DNA of 64,000 nucleotides, from assembly GCF_003585765.1 (NCBI RefSeq), contig NZ_CP021235.1, forward strand, positions 744,001 to 808,000, read 5' to 3'. Under the pieces are notes generated by a model. It ran no database searches. It was not told the origin of the DNA and saw only the letters and a program-made list of their open reading frames with translations. This document shows, in pieces, positions 26,229 to 34,994 of this stretch (the stretch's first letter is position 1; the number at the start of each line of letters is the position of its first letter). The translations under genes were made by a program, and so were the position numbers. The stretch comes from Pontibacter actiniarum. GTDB taxonomy: Bacteria; Bacteroidota; Bacteroidia; Cytophagales; Hymenobacteraceae.

Positions 26229-27165
26229 CGGCGCCGGATTCGGCCATTTTCTTCTCGATTGCCTCCCGGTCGGGGTAAGCAGGCTGTGAGCCATATGCCT
26301 CCACGGCCAGTGAGGATGCCGCTGCCGCAAACCGCAGTGCGCCTGACGCGCTTTTCCCTTCCAGAAGGGCGCAGGCAAATGCGCTGGCAAACGCATCTCC
26401 GCCCCCGGTTTTGTCTACCACATGTGCGTCGGGAGCCGCAATATGTTCCCGGGTGCCGTCGGTGATCATCACATAGCCCAGCTCCCCCATCTTCACGAGT
26501 GCGTTCGGGGCTCCTTTCTGAAGGATGGCCTCACAGGCCCGAAAACCGTCTTCTTTGCTCTTTATTTCAAAGCCCACCAGTTGTTCCGCCTCCGATCTGT
26601 CCGGGGTGATAAAGTCTGCCGCTTTATAGTAGCTGGCCTCGACCTGGTTGGTGGGCGAGGGGTCCAGCACGATCTGAAAGCCTCTGGCCCTGGCGGCTTT
26701 GATTGCCTGCCTCACAACAAAGGCAGGTATCTCCAGGTCCAGTGTAAGCACAGAGCCTGCGGGAGCGGCCGAAATCACTTTTTCCACCAGGGCAGGGGCG
26801 TCCTGCTCCCAGTGCTGGTTGGCGTTGCCGGCAGCGAGAATGCTTTTGTCGCCATCGGGGCGCACAGCGATCATGGCCAGGCCGGTGCGCTGGCCGGGTA
26901 CACGCCTGGTGTGCTCCAGGTTAACGCCCATCTCGCGCAGTGGCTGCAGCGCCTCCTCGGCTTCCGGGTCATCTCCCAGGCGGGAGATCAAAACTGAGGG
27001 GACCCCGAGTTTACAGGCCATGTAGGCCCGGTTGGCCGCTTTGCCTCCGCTGAGCATCAGCAGGTCATCGGCCTGTTGGGTTTCACCCGGTTTCGGCCAG
27101 CGGTCCACCCGTACCTGTATGTCCTTGTTTATACTTCCCAATGCCAGTAACTGTCCTTTTTGCAT
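26215..27165 (-). CDS. PfkB family carbohydrate kinase (ribokinase-like)
   Basis: A 316-residue ATP-dependent sugar kinase. The N-terminal PfkB signature region is SGGKAANRAYMACKLGVPSV (GGKxxN pattern). The C-terminal signature is VVDKTGGGDAFASAFACALL, with the catalytic Asp in GGGDAF and the anion hole GGGD. The length fits ribokinase. The signature starts DKTGGGD rather than DTTGAGD, a mild deviation seen in PfkB members. Substrates could be ribose, fructose or a nucleoside; nothing nearby helps, as there is no transporter or isomerase gene. Its 3' end overlaps a small convergent gene. Confidence 0.85.
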   Translation of the reverse strand: MQKGQLLALGSINKDIQVRVDRWPKPGETQQADDLLMLSGGKAANRAYMACKLGVPSVLISRLGDDPEAEEALQPLREMGVNLEHTRRVPGQRTGLAMIAVRPDGDKSILAAGNANQHWEQDAPALVEKVISAAPAGSVLTLDLEIPAFVVRQAIKAARARGFQIVLDPSPTNQVEASYYKAADFITPDRSEAEQLVGFEIKSKEDGFRACEAILQKGAPNALVKMGELGYVMITDGTREHIAAPDAHVVDKTGGGDAFASAFACALLEGKSASGALRFAAAASSLAVEAYGSQPAYPDREAIEKKMAESGAAISR

Positions 27166-27338
27166 GTATGTTAAGCCTTACGTCTGTTTGATGTTCAGCT
27201 TGTTTGTACGGGAAAGGCACAGCTGTGGCTTTTTGTGCCGGGGATTAGCCTGCTGCAAGCGCCTGGGCGGGAAAAGCAATTGTGCCTCAGGTGAGTGATG
27301 AGGAGGCTTGGCTTTGGGCCCGGCAGCCGTAGTTCCAG

Positions 27339-27366
27339 ATAAGTATAAGTATAAGTATAAGTATAA
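27339..27366. repeat. Short tandem repeat of AAGTAT
   Basis: Four perfect AAGTAT hexamers plus a partial fifth (AAGTGA) lie in a 291-bp gap between the PfkB gene and the next minus-strand gene. The unit equals the over-represented motif AAGTATA found throughout the window. No function can be assigned. Confidence 0.8.
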
Positions 27367-27456
27367 GTGAGAGAAGAAAGGTGTGTAACGCGCGCTTCGC
27401 TAAGAGTGGCGGTGCAACGTTAGGTGGCGGTGAGAGTGCCAATACGGCTCTAAAAG

Positions 27457-27789
27457 TCAGGTGGTGTAAATCCTGAGCCAGCCGCTGTCGTAGATTCTTT
27501 TCTGCGTAAACGCGTCCAGGTCGTACCACACCTCGGCGACATGCGAGGGCGTGATATAAGTGGTCGCAAACTCTTCAGCACCGTTTATTTCCTTATAGTC
27601 CGTGAGCATCTCATAGCCCTCGCTCCGGGCTTTGTAATAGGCCTCGTCTTCATCGTCGAACTCCTGGAGGTGGCGGTTGTACACCTGGTGGTACCTATCG
27701 GTGACTAGCTCGTAAAGGCGCTGCAACTCCGGCGTTTCAAAGGACATGTATCCTTCTTCGTCCCTTGTCCATTTTCCCTGTATTTCCAT
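27457..27789 (-). CDS. Hypothetical protein (110 aa)
   Basis: A 110-residue acidic, aromatic-rich soluble protein (MEIQGKWTRDEEGYMSFE ... WYDLDAFTQKRIYDSGWLRIYTT) with predicted helices in the middle (LYELVTDRYHQVYNRHLQEF). It has no signal peptide or membrane segment. The reading frame has good codon use and clear start and stop codons. I do not recognise a family. The neighbours are unrelated single genes. Confidence 0.65.
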   Translation of the reverse strand: MEIQGKWTRDEEGYMSFETPELQRLYELVTDRYHQVYNRHLQEFDDEDEAYYKARSEGYEMLTDYKEINGAEEFATTYITPSHVAEVWYDLDAFTQKRIYDSGWLRIYTT

Positions 27790-27910
27790 GGCGTAAAGTT
27801 AATCGACGTGAGCGAAAACTCCTCCGGGTGCTTTTGTGGTGCACCTGCTGCGCGTGTGTGGCCTTTTCTGAGGCATTCTGGAAAGCAGGCCGTACTTCTG
27901 CAAGTATGGC

Positions 27911-28096
27911 TTACTTCCTGCGGTACAGCTTGATCAGGTAGTAGAAGAACAGCAGGACGGCCACGACCACGAATATCCCGGCCCAGGAGCTGGGGCGCAT
28001 CACATCGGCGTCATCATAGTCGCAGCTGCTCATTGTAAGGGAGCTGGCGATTAGCAGGAGGCTGTACAGCCAGTGTATCCGGTTTTTTCTCATCAT
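27911..28096 (-). CDS. Small lipoprotein with one membrane helix
   Basis: A 61-residue protein with two hydrophobic parts. The signal peptide ends in the lipobox-like SLTMSSC (Cys24). After an acidic DYDDADVMRPSSW comes a transmembrane helix (about 39-54, GIFVVVAVLLFFYYLIKLY) and a basic end RRK. It could be lipid-anchored and inner-membrane spanning. The family is unknown. It lies 81 bp upstream of nothing else on its strand, so it is probably monocistronic. Confidence 0.6.
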   Translation of the reverse strand: MMRKNRIHWLYSLLLIASSLTMSSCDYDDADVMRPSSWAGIFVVVAVLLFFYYLIKLYRRK

Positions 28097-28177
28097 GTTT
28101 TGGTCGCTCTGCTTTTAGGAAAGCTGTGTTTATACTTATGACATACGCCGAAGGCTGTGGCAAGAGAGCGGTTTTGC

Positions 28178-29185
28178 CTAACTGGTTTCTCGGAGCGCTT
28201 TAGCGGCGGCCCTGTCGCCAGCATGTTGCTCCAGCGACCGCACCGGGTTAATAACGACTTCGTGCAGTTTCCAGTCCAGCTTTTTCACGCCGTGGTAGGC
28301 TGCCTCCATGTTTTCCAGTAGGTTGTCCGTGGAGGTGGGTACCACAAAAACCTCCACGAAGAAAATCTCGCCCGCCTCCCGCATCCTGATCCGCACATCC
28401 TTCACCCACACAAGGTCTTTAAAGTAGTCGTAGGTTTTGCCAACGAGGGGGTGCACCTGCTCGTTCTGCACGTGCGTCGGTATCTGGTCTACCAGGTCTT
28501 TCACGGAGCTCGTCAGCCTGGTGTAGCCATCCTTGATTACGCTAAGGGATATAAAAAGCGCCGCCACGGAGTCTGCCCACCAAAGCCCGAAGCCCACGCC
28601 TATAATACCCAGCATGGCGGCGGAGGCGGTTTGCCAGTCGGCCTTCTGCGTGTTGGCGTCGGTGTAAAGTACTTTGTTGTGCAGGTGCTTGGCGTAGGGC
28701 AGCTTTTTACGCCCGATGAGCACCGCCGGACCTGCGCTCCAGGAAAGCGCCAGCAGCATTACCCAGCCCATCCACCACTCGCGGCCGAAGAGCGTTATCG
28801 CCCCTATGGTCGGGTGCTCTGCCCGCAGCAGGCTCACAAGGGAGTCGTAGAAGATGTAGAGGCCCATCGCCAGCAGGGCAAAGGCTCCCAGCTGGTAGGC
28901 GATGGAGAACACACGGTGATAGCCGTAGGGATACTTGACCGAGGGTTTCTTGTTGAACAGCCCGCTGGCTACCAGAAAGCAGGTGGCGGGCACCATGCTC
29001 AGCATGTCCTCAAGCCAGGCCGCTTTCATTGCCTGCGACGAACTCATGGTCAGGAACATGACGATGACCACGGAAATGAGGTAGGCAATTGTCAGCCACT
29101 CGAGCTTCTTCGCTTTAGTGAACTGCTTTTTAAGGTCTGCGGGCAGTTCGTGCCACTGTGTCGGTAGGTATATGTCTTTATTCAT
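28178..29185 (-). CDS. Cation diffusion facilitator (CDF) transporter
   Basis: A 335-residue inner-membrane metal/proton antiporter. Six transmembrane helices can be placed between about residues 28 and 215. Metal-site residues include YGYHRVF (TM2-TM3 loop), HLHNKVLYTDANTQKADWQT (the HxxxD-type site region before TM5) and ADSVAALFISLSVIKDGY (TM6). The cytoplasmic C-terminal domain follows (LVDQIPTHVQNEQVHPLV). Its start overlaps the end of the upstream solute-binding protein gene by 8 bp, so the two are co-translated. The metal is probably Zn, Fe or Mn, not decidable here. Confidence 0.85.
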   Translation of the reverse strand: MNKDIYLPTQWHELPADLKKQFTKAKKLEWLTIAYLISVVIVMFLTMSSSQAMKAAWLEDMLSMVPATCFLVASGLFNKKPSVKYPYGYHRVFSIAYQLGAFALLAMGLYIFYDSLVSLLRAEHPTIGAITLFGREWWMGWVMLLALSWSAGPAVLIGRKKLPYAKHLHNKVLYTDANTQKADWQTASAAMLGIIGVGFGLWWADSVAALFISLSVIKDGYTRLTSSVKDLVDQIPTHVQNEQVHPLVGKTYDYFKDLVWVKDVRIRMREAGEIFFVEVFVVPTSTDNLLENMEAAYHGVKKLDWKLHEVVINPVRSLEQHAGDRAAAKALRETS

Positions 29186-29873
29186 GGCTATGCTTGTCTA
29201 TGTATTTGTCCAGGCGCATCAAAAAGGCGTTTTCTCCTTTAGGGATGGCCACCACATATTCCTCCTTGTGAAGCGTGTAATCCGATACCCGGAGGCCGAG
29301 CTGCTGTAGCTCTTCCTCTGTGGCTGCCACTAGGTATGGGCCCGGCTGCAACTGATCTACATACACAGGCTGCCCCTCCTTCTTTTTGACGTAAACCGCC
29401 GCCTGGCTGTTTCTGCGCACGTGCACCGGGAGGTCTTCTATTTCTTCGGGTAGCGTGCGGGAGGGCAAAGTCCCGACTTTTATTTTCTCGGTGTGGTGGG
29501 GTTGGCTAAAGGCCAGGTGCTTTACCCAGGGAGATGTTTTGGTAAACCCGCCGATTGCCATGTCGAGTTCATGAACCTCTACTTTCTCCAGAATGTTGCT
29601 TTGCGCGTCTGGCAGCCACTCTATCTCGGCCCCGAGCTCCTTTGCAAAGCCTTTCACCAGCTCTACCTCAATGCCGGAAGGGGAGGCGCCATCCGCCTGT
29701 GCCCACTTCCCGTTGCTGGCAACCCCTACCCGAAGCACGTGCCCTTTCACGTTTTCGAGGGTGTGTTCGGGGTCCCGGGGATAGTTGTCACAACCAACCA
29801 GGAGCAGAAAGCAACCTAAAACGAAGAAGTGTAAAAGCCGGTTTGAACAGTGCTGAAGTGTGGGCATGTGCAT
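29178..29873 (-). CDS. Solute-binding protein, family 3 type (lipoprotein)
   Basis: A 231-residue periplasmic binding-protein-like lipoprotein: signal with lipobox LLLVGC, then VLRVGVASNGKWAQ, SGIEVELVKGFAKELGAEIEW, LDMAIGGFTKTSPW and VKHLAFSQPHHTEKIKV. These are the standard segments of the amino-acid-type SBP_bac_3 fold, complete but slightly short. No ABC transporter permease or ATPase is nearby. Instead it overlaps a CDF transporter gene, suggesting a sensing or metal-chelate-binding role beside the exporter. That role is inference. Either Met1 or Met3 could be the start. Confidence 0.8.
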   Translation of the reverse strand: MHMPTLQHCSNRLLHFFVLGCFLLLVGCDNYPRDPEHTLENVKGHVLRVGVASNGKWAQADGASPSGIEVELVKGFAKELGAEIEWLPDAQSNILEKVEVHELDMAIGGFTKTSPWVKHLAFSQPHHTEKIKVGTLPSRTLPEEIEDLPVHVRRNSQAAVYVKKKEGQPVYVDQLQPGPYLVAATEEELQQLGLRVSDYTLHKEEYVVAIPKGENAFLMRLDKYIDKHSHE

Positions 29874-30316
29874 GGTGAAAGGTGAAACATTGGGTCTTCG
29901 TAGCGGCGGCGCAAGGGGCAGAGCACTCCTGCAGGCAGTGCCGGAGAAGATTAAGCTTTGTTAATATACTAGCGCAGTGGCAAAATGTTGTACCTGCTGC
30001 TCCTGCTGTGGCCACAGGGGCAGACGGCCACAACAGGCCTTGGCGTTTAACTTGCAGCGGCACAGAACCGCAACGAGTGCGAGCAAAGGGATCTGCAGAA
30101 GGAACCTAACTTACTGGGGCAGGCATGGCCGCCGTACAGCGGAGTCGTTTTGTTGGAAAAGCGGAGGCGTATCCTGCTGCCTGTAAATCAGTGGCTTGTG
30201 GAGTGGCAGAAAAAAAGACTACTATTTTAGAAGGATGACGCAACAAAGCATCAACATCTACGTTAGTATAAGTGGCTAAAAGTTGAAAATGAATGAAGAT
30301 TCTTTTCAAAAAATTG

Positions 30317-30345
30317 GTAAAGGCTCCTGTCATGGGAGCCTTTAC
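30317..30345 (+). terminator. Hairpin with short T stretch
   Basis: Perfect arms GTAAAGGCTCC and GGAGCCTTTAC enclose a 7-base loop and are followed by TGTTTTAT. It resembles an intrinsic terminator for a plus-strand transcript, yet no plus-strand gene precedes it within 6 kb. An unrecognised small transcript is one explanation. Confidence 0.5.
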
Positions 30346-30518
30346 TGTTTTATAGAGCTTACCGCTGTGGCTGGTCATGCCGTGGCTCCTGTTAACCGGC
30401 CTTTTCCCCTTAAAAAGCTTACTGGCCGTAAACCCGACGCAGTACGCGGTTTCTTCTTCATTCTCTACATACAAAAAGAACAGGCTTAACAGGGAAGCGT
30501 TTATACTTCATATAAAAG

Positions 30519-30561
30519 AAACAAGCGCGGCCGTTCTAACTTGCAACGGCCGCGCTTGTTT
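30519..30561 (-). terminator. Terminator of the SpmAB-like gene
   Basis: Perfect 17-bp arms (30519-30535 and 30545-30561) with a 9-base loop lie 39 bp after the stop of the minus-strand SpmAB-like gene. The arm ends are AAACAAG and CTTGTTT, so a U-containing run follows on either strand. Confidence 0.7.
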
Positions 30562-30599
30562 TGCCTCTCTTCTACGCAAGGCAATGCGCCTAGACAGGC

Positions 30600-31832
30600 T
30601 TAGTGGAAGAACAGGTAGGCTATGAAGATAGCCGCCACAATTCCGGCCAGGTCGGCAATAAGGCCGCAGGTAAGCGCATAGCGCGATTTACGGACACCCA
30701 CGGAGCCGAAGTACACCGCCAGCACATAAAAAGTGGTTTCGGTGGAGCCCTGGATGGCCGAGGCCAGGCGACCCACAAACGAATCAACGCCGTAGCTGGT
30801 CATGGCCTCTACCATTAACCCCCTGGCGCCGCTGCCGCTCAAAGGCTTCATGAAGGCCACTGGCAGGGCCGGTACAAAGTCCGTGTTCATGCCGGTGAGG
30901 CCAACCAGGTAACCGATCCCGTCTACCACCATGTCCAGCGCACCGGAGGTCCGGAACACCCCAATAGCCACCAATATCGCCACCAGGTAAGGAATGATGG
31001 TGATGGCTACTGAAAAGCCTTCTTTGGCCCCCTCAATAAAGGCCTCGTACACATTTACTTTTCTGATGAGTGCCAGCCCGATAAACGAGATGATGATGGA
31101 GAAGAGTATCACATTGCTGACGACGGTGGAGATCACACTAACCTGCTCCTGCGGAATGGTGGTGAAGTAGTAAATCAGCCCCACGATGAGCACAAGCAGT
31201 GTACCCAGGTAAGCTACAATCACCCGGTCGAAAAGGTTAATGCGCTGGTAGAGCGCCACCGAGATCAGGCCAACCACCGTGGAGAAAAAAGTGGCCAGCA
31301 GGATAGGGATAAAGATATCGGAGGGGTCGGCGGCCCCCAACTGCGCCCGGAACACCATGATGCTGATTGGGATAATGGTCAGGCCGGAGGTATTGAGCAC
31401 CAGGAACATAATCTGGGCGTTGGAGGCGGTTTCTTTGTCCGGGTTGAGCTCCTGCATTTCCCTCATGGCCTTGAGCCCCAGCGGTGTGGCGGCGTTGTCC
31501 AGGCCCAGCATGTTGGCAGAGAAATTCATCAGGATAGAGCCGAACACCGGGTGGTTTTTCGGTATCTCCGGAAACAGGCGGTGGAAAAACGGCCCTACCC
31601 ACCGGGCAAGTATAGCCACTACGCCACCGCGCTCGCCCACTTTCATCAGGCCCAGCCAAAGGGTCATCACGCCGGTCAGGCCCAGGGAGATTTCAAAGCC
31701 GAGTTTGGCGTTGTCGAAGGTGCTGGCAACCAGTTTCTGGAATATATCAACGTCCTGGAAGAAGATGAGCTGGAAGAGTGCTATAACGAAGGCAATCAGG
31801 AAGAAGGCTGCCCACAGGTAGTTTAAAACCAT
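30600..31832 (-). CDS. SpmA-SpmB fusion (nucleoside-recognition/Gate domain membrane protein)
   Basis: A 410-residue inner-membrane protein. The N-terminal part (about 1-200, with NFSANMLGLDNAATPLGLKAM) corresponds to spore maturation protein A. The C-terminal part (about 205-410, with PLSGSGARGLMVEAMTSYG and GSTETTFYVLAVYFGSVG) corresponds to SpmB. Both carry the Gate domain and several membrane helices. In Bacteroidota this fused protein is present in organisms that do not form spores, so its job is unknown; transport or cell-envelope functions are guesses. The start region MVLNYLWAAFFLIAFVIALF is a normal first helix. Confidence 0.85.
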   Translation of the reverse strand: MVLNYLWAAFFLIAFVIALFQLIFFQDVDIFQKLVASTFDNAKLGFEISLGLTGVMTLWLGLMKVGERGGVVAILARWVGPFFHRLFPEIPKNHPVFGSILMNFSANMLGLDNAATPLGLKAMREMQELNPDKETASNAQIMFLVLNTSGLTIIPISIMVFRAQLGAADPSDIFIPILLATFFSTVVGLISVALYQRINLFDRVIVAYLGTLLVLIVGLIYYFTTIPQEQVSVISTVVSNVILFSIIISFIGLALIRKVNVYEAFIEGAKEGFSVAITIIPYLVAILVAIGVFRTSGALDMVVDGIGYLVGLTGMNTDFVPALPVAFMKPLSGSGARGLMVEAMTSYGVDSFVGRLASAIQGSTETTFYVLAVYFGSVGVRKSRYALTCGLIADLAGIVAAIFIAYLFFH

Positions 31833-31884
31833 TGACTAAAAGGTTGGGTTGGTTAGATTATAGCCCGTAAGATACAAAGCCGCC

Positions 31885-31926
31885 AGAAGAAAAACCATTG
31901 GCCCCTTTGCGGAGCCAACGGTTTCT
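31885..31926 (-). terminator. Probable terminator of the M14 peptidase gene
   Basis: An imperfect hairpin pairs AACCATTGGC with GCCAACGGTT around CCCTTTGCGGA, flanked by A-rich sequence on the left that becomes a T run on the minus strand (TTTTTCTTC). It lies about 35 bp after the peptidase stop. Confidence 0.45.
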
Positions 31927-31960
31927 GAAAATTTATACCGGGAAAGGGGGCAGCGCCTCC

Positions 31961-33403
31961 TCAAAGCACCAGCCCGTAGAACGGGGAGGGCTTCTCTGCC
32001 GCCAGGTCATGCACAAACCCGTTGACAACGGCATAGCGCACCGTGCCACGGGCATCCTGCAGCGTAAAGTCTGCGCCACGGCCCATGCCTAAGCCGTGGT
32101 CCGCCTCACCGGTCAGGCTAAGCGCGTTTAGCGGGAGCGCGAAAGGGTGCTGTGGGTCCGGGAGGTCTGCCAGCCGCACGGTGGTGTACCCGCTGGCGAG
32201 GAGTTCCCTGGCGCGTTCGGCGGGGAGGGCGGCGATGTTGTCGAAAGGCTCCTCGTACACCTTGCCCGGCACCAGCTGCAGCCCGTCTCCGTCCAGCTCT
32301 TCGTAGCCGTAGAAAGTGCTCATGTCGCCCAGCTCCTCCACGATGCTTCGGTAATAGAAGCCCTGCGCTGCAGGCGTCTCCACCTCTTCGCGCAGGATGC
32401 CTGCATCCAGCAGCACCTCCCGGCCGGAAGTTTGGTAGCGCACGTTCCGGATAACCAGGTCGTAGAGGTTGCGCTGGTTTTCCGGGATGCTGTAGTAATC
32501 CTCCAGTTCGTAAGCGTCGTAGCCCTGCCCGGCAATCAGGTGCAGCCCCGACACCAGGGCGGCAAAGTTGAGCCGGCGGATGTACTGCTTCTCAGGGTCG
32601 TTGTGGTAGCCGCCCGACTCAACCAGGATCACACTGGTGCCCCATTTCTGGATATTGTCGCCGAAGGCCCGCGGCTCGTGCTCATCAGAGAACTTCGCTA
32701 CCTGCCCCGGAATGAGCTGCTGGAGGGCTTCGTTCATGCCCACGATGGTGCGCATAGCACGGCCACGCACCGCGTCAACGGTCTGGGCATGGTCGAAAGC
32801 TGGGGCCAGGAAAGAGACCGTGGCCGGCTTGGAGGTGCCGCCCGCTGTGTAGTAAATACTCTGGTCGTGCAGGTTAAAGCCAATGGCGGGGTTTAGCTGG
32901 GTACGTAGGTTTTTGAGTAGCTCCGCCTCCGGGCTTTGGAGCCGCTGGGCATCCCGGTTCAGGTCTATCTCCAGTGCGTTCCGCCGTGTAAAGCGCTCGG
33001 CTCCATCGGGGTTCAGCATGGGTATAAAGTAGAGTGTGGTATCGCGCAGGATCTGCTGGCGCACAGGGTCCATCTGGTCAGCCTGCTGCAGGAAGTGGAG
33101 CAGGTCGAACAGGGCCATGGTGGCGGTTGCTTCGTCGCCGTGCATCTGCGACCAGAGCATCACTTTCGTTTTTCCGGTGCCGGCCTTCACCAGGTAAATA
33201 TCGCGCTTCTCCACCGACTTCCCCACCACCTGCACCTCGAAGAGCGGGTGGTGCCGGAGCTGCTCGAGTAGCGGAACAATGTCGTGGTGCTTAAACCGCC
33301 GGTGGCGGAGGCTCGGTTCTTTATAGGCAGCGTGCTGTTCAAATGCCTGCTGGGCCACCTGCGCAATGGGCAGTGCCTGGCCTTCGGTATGGAAAGAAGT
33401 CAT
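31961..33403 (-). CDS. M14 family zinc carboxypeptidase
   Basis: A 480-residue metallocarboxypeptidase-like protein. The zinc motif is SQMHGDEATATM (His88, Glu91 counted from the start used here), and a later GFNLHDQSIYY supplies the third ligand. The catalytic Glu region is SVILVESGGYHNDP. I use the start at 33403 (MTSFHTEGQALPIAQ). Longer in-frame starts at 33472 and 33550 add 23 and 49 residues with no family-like sequence. There is no signal peptide with this start, so it may be cytosolic. The substrate is unknown; M14 members of this kind cut amino acids from peptides or peptidoglycan. Confidence 0.82.
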   Translation of the reverse strand: MTSFHTEGQALPIAQVAQQAFEQHAAYKEPSLRHRRFKHHDIVPLLEQLRHHPLFEVQVVGKSVEKRDIYLVKAGTGKTKVMLWSQMHGDEATATMALFDLLHFLQQADQMDPVRQQILRDTTLYFIPMLNPDGAERFTRRNALEIDLNRDAQRLQSPEAELLKNLRTQLNPAIGFNLHDQSIYYTAGGTSKPATVSFLAPAFDHAQTVDAVRGRAMRTIVGMNEALQQLIPGQVAKFSDEHEPRAFGDNIQKWGTSVILVESGGYHNDPEKQYIRRLNFAALVSGLHLIAGQGYDAYELEDYYSIPENQRNLYDLVIRNVRYQTSGREVLLDAGILREEVETPAAQGFYYRSIVEELGDMSTFYGYEELDGDGLQLVPGKVYEEPFDNIAALPAERARELLASGYTTVRLADLPDPQHPFALPLNALSLTGEADHGLGMGRGADFTLQDARGTVRYAVVNGFVHDLAAEKPSPFYGLVL

Positions 33404-33695
33404 CAACAAGTACAGTTTACGGGTAATCTTTTCGGGACGGATAAAGGTGCTTAAATTAACCGAATTCGCCATAGCTATACTTGTTGAACCGGAAACTTCC
33501 CTCTCTTTCGCCAGGTGGCACATTACCACTCCTGTACTTGCTGTCACCAAAGAAGTGCAGGCGGCCGCCTCAGGTGGGGGAGGTGCGGCCTCTGCCGGGT
33601 CTCTCTTAAAGCACTCGCGCCACCTATAAAACAGCTGCTAAGGATGGCAAATCAAAAAAGCTTTGTAACTTAAAGCAGCAGAAAACCACTTGTGT

Positions 33696-34994
33696 ATGAA
33701 ACGATTCCCTCTCCGCTGGCAGAAGAGCCTGCCGATCCTCTCCGGCCTCCTGGTGCTTGGCGCCCTTACCTTGACTCACCTGCCCGCCATGGGGCAACAG
33801 GTAAAAAAGAAGAAGCTGGTGCAGAAGATTATGAAGCAGCACCCCGATCAGTTTGATAAGATCCTGAAAAACCCGGAGAAGTACCGGGTGCAGATCCTGT
33901 ACACTCAGATTGACCGGGACGCGCAGAACAACCCCAACTTTACCTCTTACTCGTACCGCGTTGACCCCAAGGAATATTTCTACCCGGCCAGCACGGTTAA
34001 GCTGCCTGCCGCCGCCCTGGCGCTGGAGAAGCTGAACGAGCTGGGGAAGGAGGGGCTGAACAAGTATACTTCCCTAAAGATCGACAGCGCCTACGCCGGG
34101 CAGTCTGCTGTAACGGCAGACAGCAGCTCGGCAGACAACCTGCCGTCTATCGGGCACTACATCAAGAAGGTGTTGCTGGTGAGCGACAACGATGCCTATA
34201 ACCGCCTCTACGAGTTTTTGGGGCAGAAGCGCCTCAACGAAGGGCTGCACGAGAAAGGCTTCCGGGATGTACGGCTGTCGCACCGGCTCTCTATTTTCCT
34301 GAGCCCGGACGAAAACCAGCATACCAACCCTTTTACCTTTTACAAAGACGGTCAGGTGGTGTACCAGCAGCCAATGGCCAACAACGCCAATCCAAAGCCC
34401 AGCCCTTTACCGCAGGCCTATCTCGCCAAAGGCTATTACCAGGGCGACAGACTGGTGAACGAGCCGATGGACTTCTCTGCCAAAAACTACATCTCGGTGG
34501 AGGTGCTGCAGGGGGTGCTCAGGAGCCTGCTGTTCCCGGAGGCCGTGCCTGCCGAGCAGCGCTTTAACCTAAGCCCGGAGGATTACGCTTTTCTTTACAA
34601 GTACATGTCGATGCTGCCGCGCGAGAGCGATTACCCTAAGTATGACGCACAGGAGTACCCGGACAGCTACGTTAAGTTTCTGATGTTCGGGCAAGACAAG
34701 GAGCGGATTCCGGAGAACATCCGCATCTTCAACAAGATCGGCGACGCCTACGGCTTTATGATCGACAATGCCTACGTGGTTGATTTCGAGAACAAGGTGG
34801 AGTTTATGCTGACAGCCGTTATTTACGCAAACGAAGACGATATCCTCAACGACGATCAGTACAATTTCGATGATGTGGCCTATCCGTTTATGAAAAACCT
34901 CGGCCAGGCGGTTTACCAGCACGAGCTGAAGCGCAAACGCAAGTATGAGCCTAACCTGGAGCGGTTTAAAATAGACTACCGCAACAGCCTTTAG
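33696..34994 (+). CDS. Class-A beta-lactamase-like serine hydrolase
   Basis: A 432-residue exported protein of the penicillin-recognising fold. A signal peptide (about 1-33, ending PAMG) precedes the catalytic motifs: YPASTVKLP is the SxxK box (Ser99, Lys102) and LVSDNDAYN is the SDN box (Ser163-Asp165). The third KTG box is not obvious in the C-terminal region; FNKIGDAYGF may be the position. It is longer than true beta-lactamases (about 290), so resistance is unlikely, and a peptidase or cell-wall role is more likely. Its 3' end overlaps the next (convergent) gene by 4 bp. ATG 33696 preferred over TTG 33690. Confidence 0.82.
   Translation: MKRFPLRWQKSLPILSGLLVLGALTLTHLPAMGQQVKKKKLVQKIMKQHPDQFDKILKNPEKYRVQILYTQIDRDAQNNPNFTSYSYRVDPKEYFYPASTVKLPAAALALEKLNELGKEGLNKYTSLKIDSAYAGQSAVTADSSSADNLPSIGHYIKKVLLVSDNDAYNRLYEFLGQKRLNEGLHEKGFRDVRLSHRLSIFLSPDENQHTNPFTFYKDGQVVYQQPMANNANPKPSPLPQAYLAKGYYQGDRLVNEPMDFSAKNYISVEVLQGVLRSLLFPEAVPAEQRFNLSPEDYAFLYKYMSMLPRESDYPKYDAQEYPDSYVKFLMFGQDKERIPENIRIFNKIGDAYGFMIDNAYVVDFENKVEFMLTAVIYANEDDILNDDQYNFDDVAYPFMKNLGQAVYQHELKRKRKYEPNLERFKIDYRNSL

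Larger units (their letters stand above)
29874..30599. other. Long non-coding stretch with two hairpins
   Basis: 726 bp without a credible gene. Short ORFs on both strands have poor protein-like composition. It contains two terminator-like hairpins (30317-30345 and 30519-30561) and an imperfect stem near 30002-30037 (CCTGCTGTGGCC with GGCCACAACAGG). A small RNA ending at one of the hairpins is possible but not shown. Confidence 0.5.

Noticed and set aside
27339..27366. CRISPR-like repeat
   Set aside because: A short hexamer tandem without spacers; no cas genes in the window.
27287..27529. Minus-strand frame with a repetitive Leu-Ile stretch
   Set aside because: The Leu-Ile run is only the translation of the AAGTAT tandem repeat.
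30106..30474. 122-codon minus-strand frame in the 726-bp gap
   Set aside because: It covers the orphan hairpin, lacks a credible start context, and has no signal or domain.
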